12,054 nt of DNA from an uncultured Selenomonadaceae bacterium. GTDB taxonomy: Bacteria; Bacillota; Negativicutes; Selenomonadales; Selenomonadaceae. Numbering within the stretch: position 1 is the first letter of the stretch; every line of letters starts with the position of its first letter. Where the stretch lies: the NCBI GenBank assembly GCA_958415865.1, contig CATYZV010000029.1, forward strand, positions 1-12,054. The letters run 5' to 3'. Position numbers and translations under genes: made by a program. Under the pieces are notes generated by a model. That model saw only the letters and a program-made list of their open reading frames with translations. It was not told the DNA's origin and searched no databases. This document shows, in pieces, positions 5,582-12,054 of the stretch.

Positions 5582-7774
5582 ATGGAACAAGATAAGAAAC
5601 TCGAAGCAGAAATTCAGCAAGAAGAGAAAAATGAACAGGAACTGCCTCCTGTAACATTCGATGAGTTTGCCATTCCTTCCTACGATGAGTGGAAGGCAGA
5701 AGTAGTGCGTCTTTTGAAAGGCAAGCCGTTTGAAAAGGCTATGTTCACCAAGACGTACGAAGGCATTACCTTAAATCCGATGTACCGCATGGAAGATCAG
5801 AAAGGGCTTACGCACAACAAGACGTACCCCGGCCTGGAAAGCAATCTGCGCGGTGCTCATGCCGGCGGCTACATCCGCAAAGTATGGACCATTGCTCAGG
5901 AATGCGACGGCAAAACGCCGCAAGAAGCCAATGAAATGGCAAAATACGAACTGTTAAAGGGCACTACGGCGGCAAGCTTCGTGCTCGACACGGCTACGCG
6001 CGAAGGTTTTGATGCCGACAAGGCAAAGCCGGAAGATGTTGCCGATATCGGCGTATCGCTGTCGACCGTCAGCGATGTCGATAAGCTGCTCGACGGCATC
6101 GATTTGGAAAAATTTGAAATAGATATCTACGCCGGTGCCTCGAATACGGCTGTACTGGCCGCAGTAGCTGCAGCATGCGAAAAGAAAGGCCTGAAGCTCG
6201 CCAAGCTGCACGGTGCAATCACTGCCGACCCGATCGGCGAATTGGCACTCGACGGCAGATTATCCCGTCCGCTCGATGAATATTACGATGAAATGGCGCA
6301 CAGCATCACTTGGGCTGAAAAATTCGCTCCCGATTTAAAGACGGTAGTAGTGAATACGGATGTCTATCACAACGGCGGAGCCAATGGTATTCAAGAAGTC
6401 GCTTATGCGATGAATGAAGCTGTAACGTACATGCGCGCTATGGAAAGACGCGGCATAGATGTCGATACCTTCTGCCGCCACCTGCGCTTCCACTTCAGCA
6501 TCGGCGCTAATTTCTTCATGGAAATTGCCAAGCTGCGCAGCCTTAAAATGGTATGGGCACAGATCATCAAAAACTGCGGCGGCAATGAGCAGTCGCAGAA
6601 AGTCAATGTATACGTCAGCACTTCCAGCTTCTGCCAGACGCAGTACGACCCATACGTAAATCTGCTGCGCGCTGCAACGCAGTCCTTCTCCGCTGTAGTC
6701 GGCGGCATGGACGGCATGTTCGTCAAGCCGTTTGACCACTGCCTGCGCCCCAGCGACGAATTTTCGCGCCGCATAGCCCGCAACATCCAGATCATGGAAC
6801 AGCATGAATTCAACTTCATCCAGCCGGTAGACCCTTCCGGCGGCAGCTGGTACATCGAACCGCTGACGGAAGAATTCACTGAAAAGACCTGGGCTAAATT
6901 CCAAGAAATCGAAGCTCACGGCGGATTGTTAAAAGCATTGGAATCCGGCAAAGTGCAGGCTGCCGTAGCTGAAGTGCTGGAAAGCCGCTTCAAGAACCTC
7001 GCTACGCGCAAAGACCGCGCTGTCGGCAACAATATGTACCCTAACATGGCTGAAAAGCCGCTTGACATCCCCGAAGTCGATTTCGATAAGATCATCGCCG
7101 AACGCAAATCCGCTATCGCTGTCAACGACAAAGTGCGCGATACGGATTATGTGAAGATGCTGCTGTCGGAAATCGGCAAGCGCGACTTCAGCGAAGCAGG
7201 CACACTGATAACCACCGCTGAAAACGCACTGCGCGCCGGTGCTACTCTAGGCGAAATCTCTGCTGCTCTGACGGGCGATGCCAAAGGCGAAACGGTCGAA
7301 GCCATCAAAGCCCACCGCTGGACGGAACGGTATGAACAGCTGCGCCGCCGCACGGAAGATTACAAGGCAAAGACGGGCGACAATGTCAAGATATTCCTCG
7401 CCAACATGGGCCCTATTCCGCAGCATAAAGCACGCGCTGACTTCGTTATCTCCTTCATGCAGGTAGCAGCGTTTGACGTGATGCTCAATAACGGTTTCCC
7501 GACTGTGGACGAAGCTGTTAAGGCAGCTCTGGAATCCGGTGCCGATGCTGCTATCGTCTGCTCGACGGATGCGACGTATCCTGAACTGGCTCCGGCTGTA
7601 ACCAAGGGCATTAAAGCCGTAAAACCTGAAATGAAGGTATTCCTGGCAGGCGCACCGAGCCCTGAGCTTAAAGAAGCGTGTGATGCAGCAGGCATGGACG
7701 ATTACATCAGCGTAAGATCCAACTGCTATGAAACGCTGATCCGCATGCAGAAAGAAAAGGGGATGTTTAATTGA
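5582..7774 (+). CDS. mutA: Methylmalonyl-CoA mutase small subunit
   Basis: This is the non-catalytic beta subunit of the heterodimeric, coenzyme-B12-dependent mutase that interconverts succinyl-CoA and (R)-methylmalonyl-CoA. The 730 residues comprise a charged Glu/Lys-rich N-terminal tail (1-25), a degenerate TIM-barrel mutase domain (about 30-580, including [12 protein letters not shown] at 257-268 and [11 protein letters not shown] at 416-426) and a cobalamin-binding-like fold (about 600-730). In that fold the DxHxxG motif of active subunits is replaced by [13 protein letters not shown] (608-620), so the subunit should not bind cobalamin, as is normal for MutA. The ATG at 5582 has AAAGGA 8 nt upstream; no other ATG/GTG/TTG in frame lies between it and the in-frame TAA at 5507. 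The stop overlaps the mutB start, giving translational coupling and 1:1 synthesis. It is preceded by a riboswitch-controlled leader. No epimerase or decarboxylase gene is adjacent. Confidence 0.96.
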   Translation: MEQDKKLEAEIQQEEKNEQELPPVTFDEFAIPSYDEWKAEVVRLLKGKPFEKAMFTKTYEGITLNPMYRMEDQKGLTHNKTYPGLESNLRGAHAGGYIRKVWTIAQECDGKTPQEANEMAKYELLKGTTAASFVLDTATREGFDADKAKPEDVADIGVSLSTVSDVDKLLDGIDLEKFEIDIYAGASNTAVLAAVAAACEKKGLKLAKLHGAITADPIGELALDGRLSRPLDEYYDEMAHSITWAEKFAPDLKTVVVNTDVYHNGGANGIQEVAYAMNEAVTYMRAMERRGIDVDTFCRHLRFHFSIGANFFMEIAKLRSLKMVWAQIIKNCGGNEQSQKVNVYVSTSSFCQTQYDPYVNLLRAATQSFSAVVGGMDGMFVKPFDHCLRPSDEFSRRIARNIQIMEQHEFNFIQPVDPSGGSWYIEPLTEEFTEKTWAKFQEIEAHGGLLKALESGKVQAAVAEVLESRFKNLATRKDRAVGNNMYPNMAEKPLDIPEVDFDKIIAERKSAIAVNDKVRDTDYVKMLLSEIGKRDFSEAGTLITTAENALRAGATLGEISAALTGDAKGETVEAIKAHRWTERYEQLRRRTEDYKAKTGDNVKIFLANMGPIPQHKARADFVISFMQVAAFDVMLNNGFPTVDEAVKAALESGADAAIVCSTDATYPELAPAVTKGIKAVKPEMKVFLAGAPSPELKEACDAAGMDDYISVRSNCYETLIRMQKEKGMFN

Positions 7775-9960
7775 TGTCAAAGATTCCTGATTTTACAAAA
7801 ATCCCTTTCCGGCAGGCAGGCCCGCAGGGTGAAGCTGAATTTGCCGCATGGAAAGAACTGTTGAAGCAAGAAACAGGCAAGTCTTACGAAGAGAATTTCT
7901 ACCGCACGATGGAGCAGATCAAAGTCGCTCCTCTCTACGATGAAAAAGCGTACGATGCCTGCAATCATTTAAAATACGTGGCAGGCATTCCGCCGTTTCT
8001 GCGCGGCCCGTACGCTACGATGTACGTAACGCGCCCTTGGACGGTACGCCAGTACGCCGGATTCTCCACTGCTGAAGAATCGAACGCATTCTACCGCCGC
8101 AACCTCGCTGCCGGCCAGAAAGGGCTTTCCATCGCGTTTGACCTCGCTACCCACCGCGGCTACGACTCCGACCATCCGCGCGTCGTCGGCGATGTCGGTA
8201 AAGCAGGCGTTGCCGTTGACTCCATCCTCGATATGGAAATTCTGTTCAAAGGCATTCCGCTCGACCAGATGTCCGTATCCATGACGATGAACGGCGCAGT
8301 ACTGCCGGTAATGGCATTCTACATCGTAGCCGGTGAAGAACAGGGCGTTGACAAGGCAGTAATGGCAGGCACGATTCAGAACGATATCCTTAAAGAATTC
8401 ATGGTCCGCAACACCTACATCTATCCGCCGTCGGCTTCCATGCGCATAATCGGCGATATCTTTGAATACACTTCTAAATATATGCCTAAGTTCAACAGCA
8501 TTTCCATTTCCGGCTACCATATGCAGGAAGCAGGCGCAACCGCCGATATCGAATTGGGCTACACGCTCGCCGACGGGCTTGAATACCTGCGCACAGGTAC
8601 TCAGCACGGCCTGCAGATCGACCAGTTTGCACCGCGCCTGTCCTTCTTCTGGGCAATGGGCAAGAACTACTTCATGGAAGTTGCTAAGATGCGTGCCGGC
8701 CGTATGCTCTGGGCAAAGATCGTCAATTCCTTCGGCCCGAAAAAGACGAAATCCATGGCACTGCGCACGCACTCTCAGACTTCCGGCTGGAGCCTCACCG
8801 AACAGGACCCGTTCAACAACATCACACGCACCTGTATCGAAGCTATGGCAGCAGCACTGGGCCACACGCAGTCCCTGCACACGAACGCGCTGGATGAAGC
8901 TATCGCCCTGCCGACCGACTTCTCGGCACGCATAGCCCGCAATACTCAGCTGTACATCCAGGACGAAACGAAAGTCTGCAAGGTAATCGACCCGTGGGGC
9001 GGCTCCTACTACGTAGAAGCACTGACGAACGAACTGATCAAAAAAGCATGGGCACACATCCAGGAAGTCGAAGCACTCGGCGGTATGTCCAAGGCAATCG
9101 ACACCGGCCTGCCCAAGATGCGCATCGAAGAAGCAGCAGCCCGCCGCCAGGCACATATCGACTCCGGCGAAGAAAAGATCGTCGGCACGAACTACCTGCG
9201 CCTCGACAAGGAAGATCCGCTCGACATCCTCGAAGTCGACAACACTGCCGTTCGCCACGCACAGATCGAACGCCTCAAGAAACTGCGTGCCAACCGCGAT
9301 AACGATAAAGTAAAATCCTGCCTCGAAGCCATCACCAAATCCATGGAAACAGGCGAAGGCAACCTGCTCGAACTGGCTGTAGAAGCAGCCCGCGCTCGCG
9401 CTTCCCTCGGCGAAATCTCCGATGCCGTTGAAAAAGTCTGCGGCCGCCACAAAGCGATCATCCGCTCCATTTCCGGCGTTTACAGCAGCGAATTCAGCGA
9501 CGACGATGTAATCGAAGAAGTGCGCGAAATGACGGACGACTTTGAAGCAGAACACGGCCGCCGCCCGCGTATCTTCATCGCCAAGATGGGACAGGACGGC
9601 CACGACCGCGGAGCGAAGGTAATCGCCACCGCCTTTGCGGACATGGGCTACGACGTAGATATCGGACCTCTGTTCCAGACTCCTGCCGAAGCAGCACAGG
9701 ACGCTGTGGACAACGACGTGCACATCGTCGGCATCAGCTCACTGGCTGCCGGCCACAAGACCCTCATGCCGGAACTCATCGAAGAACTCAAAAAACGCGG
9801 CCGCGACGATATCATGGTAGTCATCGGCGGCGTAATCCCGGCACAGGACTACGATTTCCTCTATGAACACGGCGCAGCAGCCATCTTCGGCCCCGGCACC
9901 ATCATCCCTGTATGCGCGAAAAAAGTACTGGAGCTCTTGAACAAACGCCTGGAGGACTGA
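7774..9960 (+). CDS. mutB: Methylmalonyl-CoA mutase large (catalytic) subunit
   Basis: This is the catalytic alpha subunit that binds adenosylcobalamin and performs the radical rearrangement of succinyl-CoA and methylmalonyl-CoA. Counting from the ATG at 7774 (728 residues), the substrate TIM barrel carries [16 protein letters not shown] (83-98, active-site Tyr84), [10 protein letters not shown] (Arg212) and [11 protein letters not shown] (Tyr248, His249), corresponding to Tyr89, Arg207, Tyr243 and His244 of the Propionibacterium enzyme. The C-terminal cobalamin domain has [13 protein letters not shown], with the cobalt-ligand His610 in DGHDRG, plus [10 protein letters not shown] and VVIGGVIP. 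The ATG overlaps the mutA TGA by one base (TGATG). A TTG three bases earlier is in frame and better spaced from AAGGGG (7757-7762), but ATG is preferred. Full length and apparently active. meaB follows after 4 nt. Confidence 0.97.
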   Translation: MSKIPDFTKIPFRQAGPQGEAEFAAWKELLKQETGKSYEENFYRTMEQIKVAPLYDEKAYDACNHLKYVAGIPPFLRGPYATMYVTRPWTVRQYAGFSTAEESNAFYRRNLAAGQKGLSIAFDLATHRGYDSDHPRVVGDVGKAGVAVDSILDMEILFKGIPLDQMSVSMTMNGAVLPVMAFYIVAGEEQGVDKAVMAGTIQNDILKEFMVRNTYIYPPSASMRIIGDIFEYTSKYMPKFNSISISGYHMQEAGATADIELGYTLADGLEYLRTGTQHGLQIDQFAPRLSFFWAMGKNYFMEVAKMRAGRMLWAKIVNSFGPKKTKSMALRTHSQTSGWSLTEQDPFNNITRTCIEAMAAALGHTQSLHTNALDEAIALPTDFSARIARNTQLYIQDETKVCKVIDPWGGSYYVEALTNELIKKAWAHIQEVEALGGMSKAIDTGLPKMRIEEAAARRQAHIDSGEEKIVGTNYLRLDKEDPLDILEVDNTAVRHAQIERLKKLRANRDNDKVKSCLEAITKSMETGEGNLLELAVEAARARASLGEISDAVEKVCGRHKAIIRSISGVYSSEFSDDDVIEEVREMTDDFEAEHGRRPRIFIAKMGQDGHDRGAKVIATAFADMGYDVDIGPLFQTPAEAAQDAVDNDVHIVGISSLAAGHKTLMPELIEELKKRGRDDIMVVIGGVIPAQDYDFLYEHGAAAIFGPGTIIPVCAKKVLELLNKRLED

Positions 9961-9964
9961 GTTT

Positions 9965-11161
9965 ATGACTGAAACGTATAAACCCTCCTGGTCGCAGAGC
10001 GACGATGATAAATTCGCCTGCCGCGTAATGCGCGGCGTAGAAGGCGGACATGACGGCATGACAGACAAGGGCGGCGACACCCACGCGCCCGCCCCTCAGC
10101 CTGCCGTAAAGCGCAAAAAGCTCACGGTAGACGACTACGTAGATGGTATCCTAGCAGGCAACCGCATGATACTGTCGCGTGCCATCACCTTGATCGAAAG
10201 CAATGCCGCCGCCCATTTTGAAATGGCACAGCAGGTCATTCAGAAGATACTGCCCTACACCGGCAAGTCCACGCGCGTCGGCATCACCGGCGTGCCCGGA
10301 GCCGGCAAATCGACTTTCATCGAAGCACTGGGTACGAAACTATGCCAAGAAGGCCATAAAGTAGCAGTGCTGGCGGTAGACCCGTCCAGCACCGTTACCG
10401 GCGGCAGCATCCTCGGCGACAAGACGCGCATGGAAAACCTCTCGCGCGAGCCTAATGCCTTCATTCGCCCCTCACCCTCCGGCGGCACCCTCGGCGGCCT
10501 GACCCGCAAGAGCCGCGAAACCCTGCTGCTCTGCGAAGCCGCAGGCTACGACACCATCCTCGTCGAAACAGTCGGCGTAGGACAGAGCGAAACGACCGTG
10601 CGCTCCATGGTCGACTTCTTCCTGCTCGTCGTGCTGACGGGCGCAGGCGATGAACTTCAGGGAATGAAAAAAGGCGTAATGGAACTGGCCGATGCCATCG
10701 TCGTCAACAAAGCCGACGGCGACAACCGCCAGAAAGCCAAGATCACGCGCGCTGAATACGAACGCATTTTAGGCTTTCTGCGCCAGGCAACCGAGCACTG
10801 GACGACTCACGCCTACACCTGTTCCGCCTATACCCACGCCGGCGTAATGGAACTATGGCACGATGTCATTGAAAAATTCATGCAGCAAGGCTGGGACAAC
10901 GGCGTACTAGCCGCCCGCCGCAAACAGCAGACACTCTCATGGGTTCACGCCATGGTCGAAGAACATCTGCACAACCTCTTCTACCGCGCACCGGAGATCA
11001 TAGCCTGCAAAGACGGCATAGAAGACGAAGTCGTCGAAGGAAAACTATCCCCGACACTCGCCGTGCAAAAGCTCATCAATGTATTCGCCCACGCCGACCT
11101 CACCGAAGGCAGCTACAACCAGTCATCGCCTTTCGACATAAAATATAAACGCAGGAAGTAA
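9965..11161 (+). CDS. meaB: Methylmalonyl-CoA mutase-associated GTPase MeaB
   Basis: MeaB is a SIMIBI-class GTPase that binds the mutase, gates transfer of adenosylcobalamin and protects the enzyme from inactivation. The core shows Walker A GVPGAGKS (109-116), DPSSTVTGGSILGDKTRM (139-156) characteristic of the MeaB/ArgK family, the G3-region ETVGVGQSE (201-209), the guanine-specificity motif NKAD (248-251) and CSA (286-288). At 398 residues it is longer than the usual 320-340. The extra length is an N-terminal segment of about 50 residues, Asp/Gly-rich, starting MTETYKPSWS and containing RVMRGVEGGHDG (20-31). The family core begins near KKLTVDDYVDGILAG (51-65). GGAGGA (9951-9956) lies 8 nt before the ATG, inside the end of mutB, and the gap to mutB is 4 nt. 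It is the last gene of the operon; a long hairpin follows its stop. Confidence 0.95.
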   Translation: MTETYKPSWSQSDDDKFACRVMRGVEGGHDGMTDKGGDTHAPAPQPAVKRKKLTVDDYVDGILAGNRMILSRAITLIESNAAAHFEMAQQVIQKILPYTGKSTRVGITGVPGAGKSTFIEALGTKLCQEGHKVAVLAVDPSSTVTGGSILGDKTRMENLSREPNAFIRPSPSGGTLGGLTRKSRETLLLCEAAGYDTILVETVGVGQSETTVRSMVDFFLLVVLTGAGDELQGMKKGVMELADAIVVNKADGDNRQKAKITRAEYERILGFLRQATEHWTTHAYTCSAYTHAGVMELWHDVIEKFMQQGWDNGVLAARRKQQTLSWVHAMVEEHLHNLFYRAPEIIACKDGIEDEVVEGKLSPTLAVQKLINVFAHADLTEGSYNQSSPFDIKYKRRK

Positions 11162-11165
11162 AACC

Positions 11166-11203
11166 GTTCCTTTTTCTTTTGTGGGGCCAAAAGAAAAAGG
11201 AAC
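11166..11203 (+). repeat. 16-bp U-rich hairpin after meaB (module A of repeat copy 1)
   Basis: GTTCCTTTTTCTTTTG (11166-11181) pairs perfectly with its complement (11188-11203) around a TGGGGC loop, 4 nt after the meaB stop. No U-tract follows on the plus strand (CAAAAAG), so if it ends the meaB transcript it does so atypically or as a 3'-protecting hairpin. A matching hairpin of the same stem and loop length lies at 11651-11688 in opposite orientation. Confidence 0.7.
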
Positions 11204-11400
11204 CAAAAAGAAAAGGCCCTGTCACAAAACTATGGTTTTAGGCTCGCTGTACCAATTCTGTCTTTGAAAAAGCAGTTTCGCTCCGGCATCGCTTGTAAAC
11301 TCGCTGCGCTCAGACATACAAGCTAAACGCCTTCACTGCACTGCTTTTTCAATCTGCCTATGGCAGAACGGCAGAATTGCTAAGGCTCGATCGAGTTTTA
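11166..11400 (+). repeat. Structured intergenic repeat, copy 1
   Basis: The copy consists of, in order: the U-rich hairpin (11166-11203); the spacer CAAAAAGAAAAGG; an outer stem CAATTCTG (11253-11260) with CAGAATTG (11372-11379); a 13-bp stem (11264-11276 with 11340-11352); inside it, GCTTGTA (11291-11297) with TACAAGC (11317-11323); the loop AAACTCGCTGCGCTCA (11297-11312); and a small hairpin TCTGCC-TAT-GGCAGA (11353-11367). It contains no credible ORF. The second copy at 11475-11688 is homologous on the opposite strand. The end at 11400 is approximate. Confidence 0.75.
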
Positions 11401-11474
11401 AAGACAGCTGCTTACTTGATTTTTTCTTATAGACAAATTTTTATTAACGGCAGTGTATTAGAACCGAAAAATAT
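11401..11474. other. AT-rich centre between the two repeat copies
   Basis: About 75 nt of AT-rich sequence separates the inverted copies. No ORF, strong promoter or terminator is seen. TTGATT (11416-11421) with TTTTAT (11439-11444) is a poor promoter match and is not claimed. Confidence 0.4.
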
Positions 11475-11688
11475 TCTGTAACTTACGAGCTTTATAAATT
11501 ATGACGGTCTGCTGCAAGCAGATTGAAAAATAGACATAGTGTAGACGGTTTTAGCTTACACTGTTTGAGCGCAGCGAGTTTGTAAGCGTTGTCGGAGCGG
11601 AGTCTATTTTTCAAAGTCATAATTTATAGCGAGCAGGATTTTTCTTTTTGATTCGTTTTTCTTTTGATCCTTCAAAAGAAAAATGAAT
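11475..11688 (-). repeat. Structured intergenic repeat, copy 2 (inverted)
   Basis: Read on the minus strand this copy has the same order of modules as copy 1. They are: a 16-bp U-rich hairpin (11651-11666 with 11673-11688, one G-U pair on the plus strand); an outer stem (11616-11628 with 11493-11505); a 13-bp stem (11602-11614 with 11523-11535); inside it TGTAAGC (11581-11587) with GCTTACA (11554-11560); the same AAACTCGCTGCGCTCA loop (minus strand, near 11566-11581); and a hairpin TCTGCT-GCA-AGCAGA (11508-11522). Stem sequences differ from copy 1 but pairing is kept. It ends just before the ribosome binding site of the 98-residue gene. Confidence 0.75.
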
Positions 11689-11704
11689 ATTAGGGAGGAC
11701 TATT

Positions 11705-12001
11705 ATGCAGACTGAATACCCTGCTCCTCAAGGTTTTATCGAGTTAGTGCAGCGCCGCTATCCGGTCAAGGTCATCGACAGTCATTACATTCTCGTCGAT
11801 GAAAAGTTTCAAAAGTACAATATGATGCTCGATGTGCAGATGAATGAAGCGATGGCGCAGCGTTTTAAGAAATTGTACGGCAAGCAGGACAGCGATATGT
11901 ACGTGGAATGGGAAGTGCGTCCCAAGACGGACAGTATCCGCTTCTTTGCTGAAAAGGGCAACAATATTCTGCTGCTCTGGGACAAGCTGCTTGCCAAATA
12001 A
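11705..12001 (+). CDS. Small conserved-looking hypothetical protein, 98 residues
   Basis: The family is not recognised. The protein appears soluble and cytoplasmic, without signal peptide, membrane segment, Cys/His metal cluster or nucleotide-binding motif. It is rich in charged and aromatic residues and likely mixed alpha/beta: beta-type segments KVIDSHYILV (22-31) and DMYVEWEVRP (64-73), a helix-like segment DVQMNEAMAQRFKKLYGK (43-60), and a final strand/helix NNILLLWDKLLAK. Coding is supported by an excellent ribosome binding site, GGGAGG (11693-11698), 6 nt before the ATG, and by codon use like its neighbours. It lies 543 nt after meaB beyond the inverted repeat pair, so it is probably a separate transcription unit. 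No terminator is visible before the window ends. Confidence 0.75.
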   Translation: MQTEYPAPQGFIELVQRRYPVKVIDSHYILVDEKFQKYNMMLDVQMNEAMAQRFKKLYGKQDSDMYVEWEVRPKTDSIRFFAEKGNNILLLWDKLLAK

Positions 12002-12054
12002 CTAAATTAATACTCAAAAATAAAAAGTGTCTCTCGATATGATGTATAATATAT

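Noticed and set aside
7969..9723. 584-codon minus-strand open frame opposite mutB
   Set aside because: A shadow of the strongly biased mutB codons; no motif, no ribosome binding site, and mutB is certain.
11160..11700. CRISPR array or IS element in the meaB downstream spacer
   Set aside because: There are two long inverted homologous copies rather than short regularly spaced direct repeats, and there is no transposase ORF or visible target duplication.

Overview
The window looks like chromosomal DNA from an anaerobic, propionate-producing Firmicute, most likely a Negativicute (Selenomonas/Megamonas/Phascolarctobacterium-like). The evidence is a two-subunit adenosylcobalamin-dependent methylmalonyl-CoA mutase operon, strong Shine-Dalgarno sequences, consensus sigma-70-type promoters, moderate-GC genes and AT-rich spacers. 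The genus is an inference. No phage, IS transposase, CRISPR array, rRNA or tRNA is visible.

Layout. (1) 110-1606, minus strand: glpK, glycerol kinase, with a possible terminator hairpin at 73-103. (2) 1607-1865: divergent spacer with a good promoter for the plus-strand genes. (3) 1866-4773, plus strand: a three-gene unit of two unrelated-looking alpha/beta-hydrolase esterases and an ATP-grasp ligase. It has one promoter at the front, a strong Rho-independent terminator at 4785-4819, and hairpins in both intercistronic gaps. (4) 4820-5581: a leader of about 650 nt with a consensus promoter, a cobalamin riboswitch aptamer, a terminator with a visible antiterminator partner, and a second structured segment with its own terminator and candidate antiterminator. 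(5) 5582-11161: mutA-mutB-meaB, tightly coupled (1-nt overlap, then a 4-nt gap). (6) 11162-11704: about 540 nt of non-coding DNA made mostly of two inverted copies of a structured repeat whose stems covary. (7) 11705-12001: a 98-residue protein of unknown function.

How the genes work together. MutA and MutB form the heterodimeric mutase that interconverts succinyl-CoA and (R)-methylmalonyl-CoA. MeaB is the G-protein chaperone that protects the mutase and gates its cofactor loading. This is the central step of the succinate-propionate route; epimerase and decarboxylase genes are not in the window. Placing a cobalamin riboswitch, normally an OFF switch, in front of a B12-dependent enzyme is the regulatory puzzle here. 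The esterase-esterase-ATP-grasp unit looks like a small pathway that makes and processes an amide- or ester-linked metabolite of unknown identity.

The best candidates for undescribed biology are the covarying inverted repeat pair (11166-11688), the dual-attenuator mutAB leader (4896-5581) and the esterase/ATP-grasp operon.
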